A stretch of 64,000 nt of DNA from Planctomycetota bacterium. Its GTDB lineage: Bacteria; Planctomycetota; UBA1135; GCA-002686595. Made by a program: the position numbers and the translations under genes. Within the stretch, counting starts at the first letter, position 1. Each line of letters opens with the position of its first letter. The notes under the pieces were generated by a model. The model had not been told where the DNA came from. It made no database searches and was given only the letters and a program-made list of their open reading frames with translations. This document shows positions 23,151 to 31,233 of this stretch, one piece after another. The DNA lies in the NCBI GenBank assembly GCA_020853575.1, contig JADYYP010000023.1, positions 214,459 through 278,458 on the forward strand. Reading direction: 5' to 3'.

Positions 23151-25514
23151 ATGACAGTTGAACCCGTTCGCGTCTCACGCGAGCTCACCGGTGGGCTCGT
23201 GCTCACCCTCGAAACGGGCCAGATGGCCCGCCAAGCCCACGGCGCAGTGGTCGCCAAGCTGGGCAACACGATGTGCTTCGGCGCGGTCGCCGTCGGCGCC
23301 GCCAAGGACGAGCAGGATTTCTTTCCCCTGACCGTCGACTACCGCGAGAAGACCGAGTCCGCCGGCAAGATCCCGGGCGGGTTCTTCAAGCGTGAAGGTC
23401 GTCCGACGACCAAGGAAATCCTGTCGATGCGCCTGATCGACCGCGCGATCCGGCCGCTGTTCCCCGAGGGCTTCAAGAACGAAGTCCAGGTGATGAGCCA
23501 TCCCTTGTCCTACGACGGCGTGATCAACGCCGACGTGGTGGCCATGATCGCCTCGTTCGCCGCGGTGCACATCAGCCAGATCCCGTTCCACGGCGCCATG
23601 GGCGCGGTGCGCATCGGGCACGTCGATGGACAACTGGTGGCGTTCCCGGTCGATCAGAAGCGCAAGACCGAGTCGCGCTTGGACTTGGTCGTCGCCGGTC
23701 ACCTGGAGGGCATCTGCATGGTCGAGGCCGGCGCCAAGGAGCTCCCCGAAGCGGAGATGATCAACGCGCTCGAGTTGGGCCACACGATCGTCAAGGAGAT
23801 CGCGGAGCTCGTCGAAGAGCTGCGCGCCAAGGCCGGCAAGCCGAAGATGGAATGGAAGGCGCCGGTGGTCGATGCCGCGCTCTCCGCCAAGGTCGAGGCC
23901 TACAAGCCCGCGCTGCGCGACGTGATCTTCACGCCGGGCAAGCACGATCGCCACGACGCCATCGCCAAGGTCTCCGACGAGTGCTTGGCGGCGCTGACCG
24001 CGGGCATCGGCGACGAGAAGGAGCTCAAGGCGCGCACCAAGACCGTCAAGGGCTTGCTCGAGAACCTGATCGCGCAGGTCGAGCGCGACGCCGTGCTCGA
24101 CGGCAAGCGCGCCGACGGCCGCGCCTTCGATCAGATCCGCGACATTTGGATCTGCCCGAACTACGTCCCGCGCGTGCACGGCTCGGCGCTGTTCACCCGC
24201 GGCGAAACGCAGGCCTTGGTCAGCGTGACGCTGGGCACCGCCGACGACGAGCAGATCATCGACGGCATCGACGAGGAGTACCGCAAGCCGTTCTACTTGC
24301 ACTACAACTTCCCGCCCTACTCGGTCGGTGAGACGCGGCGCCTGGGCGGCCCTGGCCGCCGCGAGATCGGCCACGGGATGTTGGCTGAACGCGCATTGGC
24401 CGCGGTGCTGCCGCCCAAGGAGCGCTTCCCCTACACCATCCGCATCGTCAGCGACATCATGGAGTCGAACGGCTCCTCGTCGATGGCCAGCGTGTGCGGT
24501 GGGTGTCTGGCGATGATGCTCGCCGGCGTTCCGCTGTCGCAGCCCGTGGCCGGAATCGCCATGGGACTGATCCAGGAGGGCGAGCGCTTCGCCGTGCTCT
24601 CCGACATCATGGGCTCGGAGGACCACAACGGCGACATGGACTTCAAGGTCGCCGGCTCGGGTCTGGGCATCACCGCGCTGCAGATGGACATCAAGGTCAA
24701 GAGCGTCTCGCGCAGCTTGCTCGAAAAGGCGCTGGAGCAAGCGCGCGTCGGTCGCCGCGAGATCCTGAAGAAGATGCTCGCCGCCGTGCCGCGGCCCGTG
24801 TCGCAGATCAGCCCCTACGCGCCGCGCATGGAGCTGATCCAGATCCCGGCCGACAAGATCGGCTACCTGATCGGACCCGGCGGTCGCCAGATCAAGGCGC
24901 TGCAGGAGAAGTACAAGGTCAAGATCTCGATCCTCGACGAGAACGGCAACGTGCAAGTGGCGGGCGTCGATCGCGAGCAAGTCAACGCTTGCCTCGACGC
25001 CATCCGCGGCATGTGCGAGTCGCCGAAGATCGGCACCAAGTACTCCGGCACCGTCAAGGGCATCAAGGACTTCGGCGCGTTCGTCGAGATCCTGCCGGGA
25101 GTCGAGGGCTTGCTGCACGTCAGTGAGCTCGACCACGGCTATGTCAACCGCGTGACGGACATCGTCAACGTCGGTGACGCCGTCGAGGTGGTCGTGATCC
25201 ACGTCGACGACCGCGGCAAGATCAAGTTGTCGCGCAAGGCGCTGCTGGAAGGCGGCGAGCAACGCGGCGGCGGCGACGACGGTCCCTTCGAAGGTGACGG
25301 TCCGTTCGAGGGCGACGGTCCCGAAGACGGCGACGGTGGCGGCGAGTTCGTCGACGGCGACGGCGAGCCCGCCGAAGTCGTCGACGGCGGCGCGCCGCCC
25401 GACCGCGGTGCCGACCGCGGGCCGCGCGGCGATCGCCCGCACCGTGGCGGTGGCGGTGGCGGATTCCGCGGAGGCCGCGGCGGTGGCGGCGGCCGTGGCC
25501 GCGGTCGCCGCTGA
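23151..25514 (+). CDS. pnp: polynucleotide phosphorylase with acidic and RGG-rich C-terminal tail
   Basis: 787 residues. Two RNase PH-like domains flank an all-helical linker: FKREGRPTTKEILSMRLIDRAIRPLFP in the first, and LGGPGRREIGHGMLAERAL plus GSEDHNGDMDFKVAGSG (catalytic Asp pair region) in the second. A KH domain (YLIGPGGRQIKALQEKY, about 570) and an S1 domain (GTVKGIKDFGAFVEILPGVEGLLHVSEL, about 630-700) follow. The enzyme degrades RNA 3'-5' by phosphorolysis as part of the RNA degradosome. Past residue 700 is an unusual tail: acidic GDGPFEGDG repeats and then a Gly/Arg-rich RGG-like end. Strong ribosome-binding site AAAGAGGTAA. Repeat copy B starts at its stop codon, followed by a terminator. 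Confidence 0.97.
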   Translation: MTVEPVRVSRELTGGLVLTLETGQMARQAHGAVVAKLGNTMCFGAVAVGAAKDEQDFFPLTVDYREKTESAGKIPGGFFKREGRPTTKEILSMRLIDRAIRPLFPEGFKNEVQVMSHPLSYDGVINADVVAMIASFAAVHISQIPFHGAMGAVRIGHVDGQLVAFPVDQKRKTESRLDLVVAGHLEGICMVEAGAKELPEAEMINALELGHTIVKEIAELVEELRAKAGKPKMEWKAPVVDAALSAKVEAYKPALRDVIFTPGKHDRHDAIAKVSDECLAALTAGIGDEKELKARTKTVKGLLENLIAQVERDAVLDGKRADGRAFDQIRDIWICPNYVPRVHGSALFTRGETQALVSVTLGTADDEQIIDGIDEEYRKPFYLHYNFPPYSVGETRRLGGPGRREIGHGMLAERALAAVLPPKERFPYTIRIVSDIMESNGSSSMASVCGGCLAMMLAGVPLSQPVAGIAMGLIQEGERFAVLSDIMGSEDHNGDMDFKVAGSGLGITALQMDIKVKSVSRSLLEKALEQARVGRREILKKMLAAVPRPVSQISPYAPRMELIQIPADKIGYLIGPGGRQIKALQEKYKVKISILDENGNVQVAGVDREQVNACLDAIRGMCESPKIGTKYSGTVKGIKDFGAFVEILPGVEGLLHVSELDHGYVNRVTDIVNVGDAVEVVVIHVDDRGKIKLSRKALLEGGEQRGGGDDGPFEGDGPFEGDGPEDGDGGGEFVDGDGEPAEVVDGGAPPDRGADRGPRGDRPHRGGGGGGFRGGRGGGGGRGRGRR

Positions 25515-25600
25515 GAGCTCCTCCAAGACATGAGGCTGCGAACGCTCAGGATCTCGGATGCGCCGTCGCCCACAGGGCGCCGGACGTCGACATCGTGAGT
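25512..25600 (+). repeat. intergenic structured repeat, copy B (starts at the pnp stop codon)
   Basis: It begins TGAGAGCTCC with the TGA of pnp and carries the core CTCGGATGCGCCGTCGCCC. The GC hairpin CGCCC-ACA-GGGCG (25567-25579) keeps the stem seen in copies C1/C2 while the loop changed from GCT to ACA. The GACGTCGA stretch is also shared. The last hairpin has decayed (ACATCGTGA with no partner). Confidence 0.65.
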
Positions 25601-25639
25601 GCTTGAAGGCCTCGGAGCGCACGCTCCTGTTTCACGCAT

Positions 25640-25672
25640 CGCGAGCCGGCCCGACGCCGGCTCGCGGCTTTT
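25640..25672 (+). terminator. intrinsic terminator of the rpsO-pnp unit
   Basis: CGCGAGCCGGC (25640-25650), 5-nt loop, GCCGGCTCGCG (25656-25666), then GCTTTT. A perfect 11-bp stem and T-run, one of the two textbook-like terminators of the window (the other is at 63907). Confidence 0.85.
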
Positions 25673-25690
25673 CCGGGCTACCATGCGACG

Positions 25691-28600
25691 GTGTCGCGAC
25701 TGTGGGTGCTCCTGGCGTTGGTGTGCTGCTCCGCGCTCGCGGTGGCGCAGCGCGAAGCCGCTCGGCCCGAGCTGAGCGCGCTGTGGGTCGATCCCTCCAA
25801 GCTCGCGATCGACGGCGATCCGGCGGAGTGGCGCGCGAGCTTCGACCCGACCTTCGAGATCGCGCGCGGCGATCAACTCGTCGATCTCGGCCCGCGCTCC
25901 GCGGACGCGTTGTGGCGCGGACCCGACGACGCCAGCGTGCGCGTGTGGCTCGGCTGGAACAGCGTCGATTTCGTGCTCTACGGCGAGGTCTACGACGACG
26001 TCCTGCAGCACGACAGCGAGCGTTGGTATCAGGGCGACAGCCTCGAGCTGTTCCTCGACACGCTGGACTGGACCGCGGAGTGGGGCCCCGACGATTGGCA
26101 AGTGATGCTGGCGCCGGCGTGGCCCGAGCGTCCCTGGGGCGTGTACCCGCGGCCCGGCCAAGTGCAGCGGCCCGACGGGGGATTCGGCGGAGTCGAAATC
26201 GTCTCGGCGCCGTTCATCGGCGGCTACCGCTTCGAGGCGCGCATCCCCTGGCGCAATTTTGGACGCTACTCGCCGTCGGACGGCGCGCGCCTGGGCTTCA
26301 ACTTCGCGCAGTGCGACCGCGACCAACGCGGATTCCTCGAGAGCTACGGCACATGGACCGGTGAAAGCGCCGTCGCGCAAGAATCCGATCGCCGCGGCGT
26401 CCTGGTGCTCGCGCCGCGCGGCAACGAGCCGCAAGCCGGAGCGACGCGCAGCGACGCACCCGATTCGACCAGCGGCCGGCCGTACCTGTTGCTCGCGCTC
26501 GCGGCGCTCTACGGCTGCGCGTTGTGGACGCGCAAGGCGTGGCGCTCCGCGCGCGTGCGACGACTGGGAGCGCGTATCGGCGTCGCCATCGTGGTGCTCG
26601 TCGGCATCACCGCGGTCGTGACGCGCCTGACCAAACAGTCCGACGCGCGCGAGCGGCGCGCACAGATCGAAGAGCATTGGCGCGACTTCGAGAGCTGGTT
26701 GGCGAGCGGCGCATTGGGCTGGCCAGAGCCGCAGGAACTGCTGCGCTCGGTGGAGGCGCTCTTGTCGGGACGATCGATCCCGCCACCGGTGCGCGCGCGA
26801 TTCTCGCCGTTGCTTCCCAGCGGAGCGCTCGCGGGAGTCGAGCTCCACACCACGCGCCGCGGAGTTCCGTTCGTCCCGATCGAGATCGCCGGGCGCGCGC
26901 GATGGAGTGGCGCCTCGATCACCCCAGCGCAGTCGCTGGTGTTCGCGCTGCCCGCGCCGACCGCGATCGACGGCGTGTCGCTCGTCGTGCGCGTTTCCGA
27001 CCCGCGCTTCCCGCGCATGTCCCCGCGACGCGTGCCGATGCTCTCGGTCGAAGTGCGCCGCGAGGGTCGCGTCGTCGGTCCCGCGCTCGAGCTGCGGGAC
27101 TCCGAGGACCTGCACTTCGACGAGGACCCGCACGTCGAGCGCCCTGGGATGGAACCGGCCTTCGCACTCCCTGGCGGTCCGCGCGGCTCGGTGCACGCCG
27201 ACGCGCTGATGCTCGAGCTGGGCGCCAGCGTCGAGGCCGACGAGCTCGTGCTGCGGCACGTCGGCCCCGCGACCAGCTACACGATCCAAGTCGTCGCCGT
27301 GTCCGCACGCGAGAGTGCTCCGAACGCGGCGGAAGTCCCGGGCGTGCGCGTGACGCCCGAAGGCGAATGGCAGTGGGCCGGCGCCATGGCCGACATCGAG
27401 GTCGAGACCACCGCGCCGGGTCGCTCGCCCAAGAAGAGCGGCACGGGGCAGATCTCCCGTCCGATCCGCGTCGCGGAGGAAGTGCTCGGCGCAGTGCACC
27501 TGCGCGACGCCACTCCACCGTCGTCGACGCGTTGGGACGTCGTGCCGCTGGCGGCGTTGGTCGCGCTCGCACCGTTCCTCGTGGCGCTGTTCGCGGAGTG
27601 GATCGCGACGCGCCGACGCATCCGCGGCAAGCTCGCGGCCGGTTTCGCGGTGACCTCCGCCGTGCCGCTCTTGGCCTTGACGGTGTTGCTCGAGGCCTCG
27701 CTGTCCGCGGAACACCGCGAGCGCGAGTTGGAGCGCGGCAACGAGGAGCTCGCGCGCGCCGAGCGCGAGCTCGAGCGCGACTTGCGCGAGCTCGAGCGCG
27801 ACGCCCAACGCTTGCTCAAGATCGCGGAGTTGCGCAAGCGCGTCGAAGGCTCGTTTCCGGAGACCAGCGAGGAGCTGACCGCGTGGTTCGGCGAGGGTGA
27901 GGGAGCTTCGCGCGTGCTCGAGCGCACGGCCACCGACGGTCGTCGCGTGCGCGTCGGATCCGGGCCCTTGTGGCGCGCGATCCCGCGCTCGCACGTGCTC
28001 GGCACCGGGCTCGCGCGGCCTTTCGGGCAGTTGCTCCTGTGCGGCGTGGCTCGGTCGGCTCCGGGCGCGGATCAGCCGCTCTCGGTGGCCGTGCTGCGCG
28101 CGCCGTCGGTCCCCGGGGTTTCGGCGCGCTCGAGCGGCGCCGCGCCGCTGCGTTTCTTGGGTGCGGGTCGCGACCAAGCGCCCCAATTGGCCGATCTCAC
28201 GCCGCTGCTCGCGGGCGAGTTGCGGCGCGGCGTGTACGACGCGGCCGGCCAAGAGCTGGTCGGCGTGTTGCTCGTGCCGCCGCGCGAGCGTGGCGTGCCG
28301 GTCCTCGGCAATTTCTCGCTCAACGAGCTGCTGCTCGCGGCCGCGATCACCGCGCTGTTCACGGTGGTGCTTTTCGCGGGCATCCTCACCGGCCACCTGG
28401 TGGGACCGATCGAGCGCCTGGATCGCGCGCTGCGCAGCGGTGGGGCCGGCGACGTCGAGCCCGAGGTCTCCGACGAGATCGGTCACCTGACCGCGGCCAT
28501 CCGCACCTACTCCGGACAGGTCGTCGAACGCGTCGAGGAGCTGCGCCGACTGCAGCTCGCCCAGGGAGAGCTTTCGCGGCGACTCGATCCGGACCAGGCC

Positions 28601-30499
28601 CGCGAAGCCGTGCTGGCGTTCTTCGCACGCAACGCATCGGCGCTCTCGGCGTGGGTGCTGTGGCGCGGAGAAGCGGGCGAGGAGCTGCGCGCCTACGGCG
28701 ACGGCGGCCGCGAGTTCGTCCTTCCTCCCGAGGCGCTGACGCTGCAGGCCGCCGTGGTCGCGGGAGACGTCCTTCACGTGGTCGACCGCGGGGGCCAGGC
28801 CGTGCTTTCGGAGTTCGAGCGGGTGCTCGTCGGTCCGGCCCGGCGCGTGTTGAGTCTGCCGCTGATCGCGGCCGGCGAGACGCGTGGCGCGATCGTGCTG
28901 GGTTTCGCCGGGGAGGAGCTGGGCAGCGACTTCGCCTTCCTCCAAGCCGCCGCCTCGCAGTCGGCGATCGTGCTGGAGAACGCGCGCCTCTACCGCCAGG
29001 CGGTGCGCGACAACGTCACCGGGTTCTTGACCGACCCAGGCTTCCGCCAGCGAGTCGCCGAGGAAATCCAACGCGCCCAGGGCGAGCCCGAGTCCGGAGT
29101 CCTGCTCGTCCAGCTGCGCCTGACCGGTCTGCCGCGGGACGACGAGCTCGCTGGCGAGCGCCTGCGCGAGGCCGCGCAGCGACTGCGGCTGGCGGTGCGC
29201 GGTCTGGCGTTCTTCGGGCGCGCGGGTGCGGGAGACCTCAAGATCGCGCTGCCCTGGACCAAGGGCGCGCCGAACTTCGAGGCACTTGCGCGGCGCCTGG
29301 TCGACCGCGTCAGCACCGGGCCCTGGCCGGACGGCGAGCCCGTGACCGGGCTGTTCGCGGCCCATGCGGCCTGGCCTGCGGATGGGCCCAGCGCGCGTTT
29401 CGTGCTCGCGGTGCTCGAAGAGCGGTTGACCGAAGAGCAGAGCGGCGTGCCGACTCTCCAACTGGTCAAGCTCTCGAGCCTGGTGCCGGTGGACTTCGTG
29501 GCCTCGAGCCCGATCATGATCCAGCTGCTCGACACCGTGCAGCGCATCGCCGAGCAGGAGATCACGGTTCTGATCGGCGGTGAGACCGGAGTCGGCAAGG
29601 ATCGTCTGGCCGAGCTGGTGCACCGCTGGAGCCGCCGCGCGAACGGCCCCTTGGTCCACGTGCACTGCCCGTCGCTTTCGGCCAGCCTGATCGAGGACGA
29701 GCTGTTCGGCCACGCCAAGGGTGCCTTCACCGGGGCCCACACGCGGCGCGTGGGTCCCTTCGAGTACGCCTCGGGTGGGACGGTCGTGCTCGACGAGGTC
29801 GCGGGTCTGCCCCCGGCCGGTCAGGTGGCCCTGCTCCGGCTGCTCGAAACGCGCGAGGTGCTGCCCCTGGGTTCCGAGCGCCCGCTTCCGATCGACGTGC
29901 GCATCGTCGCCACCTCCTCGAAGGACCTGGCGGTGGAGGTCGAGCGCGGGAATTTCCGCGGCGACCTCTACTTCCGGTTGAACGTCGCTCAAGTCACCGT
30001 CCCGCCGCTGCGGCTGCGGCGGCAGGCGCTCCCCGACTTGGTCGAGGCCTTCGTCCGGCGCTTCAACGCCTCGGCCGACCGACCGGTGACGGCGGTGCAC
30101 CCCAGGGTGATGGACGCGTTGTTCGAGCACGCCTGGCCGGGCAACCTGCGCGAGCTCGAGAACGTGCTCTCCAAGGCCTGTGTGCTGGCCTCCGGTGGCG
30201 AGCTGGGCGCCGAGCACCTGGAGCTCTCGAGCGCGGCGGCGGAGGACGGCGCGGTCTCGGTCGAAAGCGAGCTCCCGAACCGGACCAGCTCGCGCCAAGA
30301 GCGGCTCTTGGAGAGCCTCGCCCCGGGGCAGCGCATCACCTCGGCCGAGTACGCCGAGCGCGAGCAGATCTCCGGTCGCACAGCCCTGCGCGACCTCTTG
30401 GACCTGGTCGAGCTGGGCTTCCTGGTTCGCGAAGGCACCCGCCGTGGAACCCGTTTCCGCCGTGCGGCGAAGGTCGCCCCGGCCAGTTCTGGGCATTAG
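25691..30499 (+). CDS. membrane-bound sigma-54 activator with CBM9-like sensor, HAMP, GAF and degenerate GGDEF
   Basis: 1602 residues from GTG. Signal peptide (LWVLLALVCCSALAVAQ); CBM9-like domain (about 25-235) with IDGDPAEWRASFDP, YQGDSLELFLDTLDW and FEARIPWRNFG; spans near 263 and 295; an exported region (315-615); spans near 616 and 648; a charged coiled coil (674-720); span near 875; HAMP; GAF (about 970-1100). Then a GGDEF-like segment (DNVTGFLTDPGFRQRVAEEI, from 1106) lacking the GGDEF active-site motif. The AAA+ domain has Walker A GGETGVGKD (1297), GAFTGA (1345) and VVLDEVAGL, so it should contact sigma-54. The C-terminus is a winged-helix-like segment (GRTALRDLLDLVELGFLVREGT) rather than the usual Fis helix. 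Probably senses a glycan-like ligand outside and switches sigma-54 genes on; targets unknown. Confidence 0.85.
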   Translation: MSRLWVLLALVCCSALAVAQREAARPELSALWVDPSKLAIDGDPAEWRASFDPTFEIARGDQLVDLGPRSADALWRGPDDASVRVWLGWNSVDFVLYGEVYDDVLQHDSERWYQGDSLELFLDTLDWTAEWGPDDWQVMLAPAWPERPWGVYPRPGQVQRPDGGFGGVEIVSAPFIGGYRFEARIPWRNFGRYSPSDGARLGFNFAQCDRDQRGFLESYGTWTGESAVAQESDRRGVLVLAPRGNEPQAGATRSDAPDSTSGRPYLLLALAALYGCALWTRKAWRSARVRRLGARIGVAIVVLVGITAVVTRLTKQSDARERRAQIEEHWRDFESWLASGALGWPEPQELLRSVEALLSGRSIPPPVRARFSPLLPSGALAGVELHTTRRGVPFVPIEIAGRARWSGASITPAQSLVFALPAPTAIDGVSLVVRVSDPRFPRMSPRRVPMLSVEVRREGRVVGPALELRDSEDLHFDEDPHVERPGMEPAFALPGGPRGSVHADALMLELGASVEADELVLRHVGPATSYTIQVVAVSARESAPNAAEVPGVRVTPEGEWQWAGAMADIEVETTAPGRSPKKSGTGQISRPIRVAEEVLGAVHLRDATPPSSTRWDVVPLAALVALAPFLVALFAEWIATRRRIRGKLAAGFAVTSAVPLLALTVLLEASLSAEHRERELERGNEELARAERELERDLRELERDAQRLLKIAELRKRVEGSFPETSEELTAWFGEGEGASRVLERTATDGRRVRVGSGPLWRAIPRSHVLGTGLARPFGQLLLCGVARSAPGADQPLSVAVLRAPSVPGVSARSSGAAPLRFLGAGRDQAPQLADLTPLLAGELRRGVYDAAGQELVGVLLVPPRERGVPVLGNFSLNELLLAAAITALFTVVLFAGILTGHLVGPIERLDRALRSGGAGDVEPEVSDEIGHLTAAIRTYSGQVVERVEELRRLQLAQGELSRRLDPDQAREAVLAFFARNASALSAWVLWRGEAGEELRAYGDGGREFVLPPEALTLQAAVVAGDVLHVVDRGGQAVLSEFERVLVGPARRVLSLPLIAAGETRGAIVLGFAGEELGSDFAFLQAAASQSAIVLENARLYRQAVRDNVTGFLTDPGFRQRVAEEIQRAQGEPESGVLLVQLRLTGLPRDDELAGERLREAAQRLRLAVRGLAFFGRAGAGDLKIALPWTKGAPNFEALARRLVDRVSTGPWPDGEPVTGLFAAHAAWPADGPSARFVLAVLEERLTEEQSGVPTLQLVKLSSLVPVDFVASSPIMIQLLDTVQRIAEQEITVLIGGETGVGKDRLAELVHRWSRRANGPLVHVHCPSLSASLIEDELFGHAKGAFTGAHTRRVGPFEYASGGTVVLDEVAGLPPAGQVALLRLLETREVLPLGSERPLPIDVRIVATSSKDLAVEVERGNFRGDLYFRLNVAQVTVPPLRLRRQALPDLVEAFVRRFNASADRPVTAVHPRVMDALFEHAWPGNLRELENVLSKACVLASGGELGAEHLELSSAAAEDGAVSVESELPNRTSSRQERLLESLAPGQRITSAEYAEREQISGRTALRDLLDLVELGFLVREGTRRGTRFRRAAKVAPASSGH

Positions 30500-30704
30500 T
30501 CGCACGTGTCTGTCGAATAATGTCGAAATACGGCGGGGTGGCGTCCGCTGCAGCGAGGCCACACGGGCCCTGGCGCGCCGCGGTCGGCAACGCCCCAAGG
30601 CCGTGCACGTGAACGGGTTGTGATCTTTCGGCGGAGAACCTCTGAGGGAGCGTCGCCACCAGGAACGTGGTTTGTCTTTTCGCCGCCGCACCCGGAGCCC
30701 TGCC

Positions 30705-31205
30705 ATGAACCTGATCGCACTCGCCTTCGTCGCGCTCGCCCCCTTCTCCCAGCAAGCCCTCAGCGGGCACGCGCAGGAAAGCTCGCAAGAGAGCCAGCTG
30801 GTAGGCCTGCAGGTGACCGCCGAGATGGCGGGTGCTGCCGGTGGCTGCGGGCTGGCCAACACTGCGACGGCTTCGGCCCTCGCGATGCCCTCCAAGGACT
30901 GGATCGCGAAGAGCGGTGACAGCATCTGCGGCCTGAAGGACGCGGCGCAGGTTTCCAACCCGGTGCTGATCGACTGGCAGGCATGCCTGGACGCCACGCC
31001 GGAGATGAAGAAGGCCAAGTCGGAGAAGATCGATCTCTCCACGCCCGAGGGCATCAAGCTGGTCAACGAGGCCACCAATCGCGTCACGCAGGCCTGCGAG
31101 GCGATTCGGACCGCCAATGGCTACTGCAGCGTCTGGAAGACCATCAAGCACAAGGACGGGCGCGCGATCACCGATATCTCCGACCTGGTGAAGGCGCAGT
31201 ACTAG
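30705..31205 (+). CDS. small exported protein with five cysteines, unknown
   Basis: 166 residues from ATG at 30705. A signal peptide (MNLIALAFVALAPFSQQALS) precedes a mature part containing five Cys in GGCGL, SICGL, WQACL, TQACE and GYCSV. It ends DISDLVKAQY. I do not recognise a family. It lies 205 nt after the sigma-54 activator and 28 nt before the secretin gene on the same strand, so it is probably co-transcribed with the secretin/GspK genes and may be a periplasmic partner of that apparatus (inference). Confidence 0.72.
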   Translation: MNLIALAFVALAPFSQQALSGHAQESSQESQLVGLQVTAEMAGAAGGCGLANTATASALAMPSKDWIAKSGDSICGLKDAAQVSNPVLIDWQACLDATPEMKKAKSEKIDLSTPEGIKLVNEATNRVTQACEAIRTANGYCSVWKTIKHKDGRAITDISDLVKAQY

Positions 31206-31233
31206 GCGTACCGTCCGCGCTTCGCCGTCCCCC

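Noticed and set aside
30500..30704. Possible sigma-54 promoter upstream of the small Cys protein
   Set aside because: A TGGCGCG phrase is present but no TTGC follows at the required 10-nt spacing between GG and GC.
25139..31117. A 1992-codon open frame on the minus strand opposite the sigma-54 activator
   Set aside because: Very high GC leaves few stops on the antisense strand. The frame has no homology-like motifs, is Arg/His/Gln-rich and lies exactly opposite a well-supported gene.
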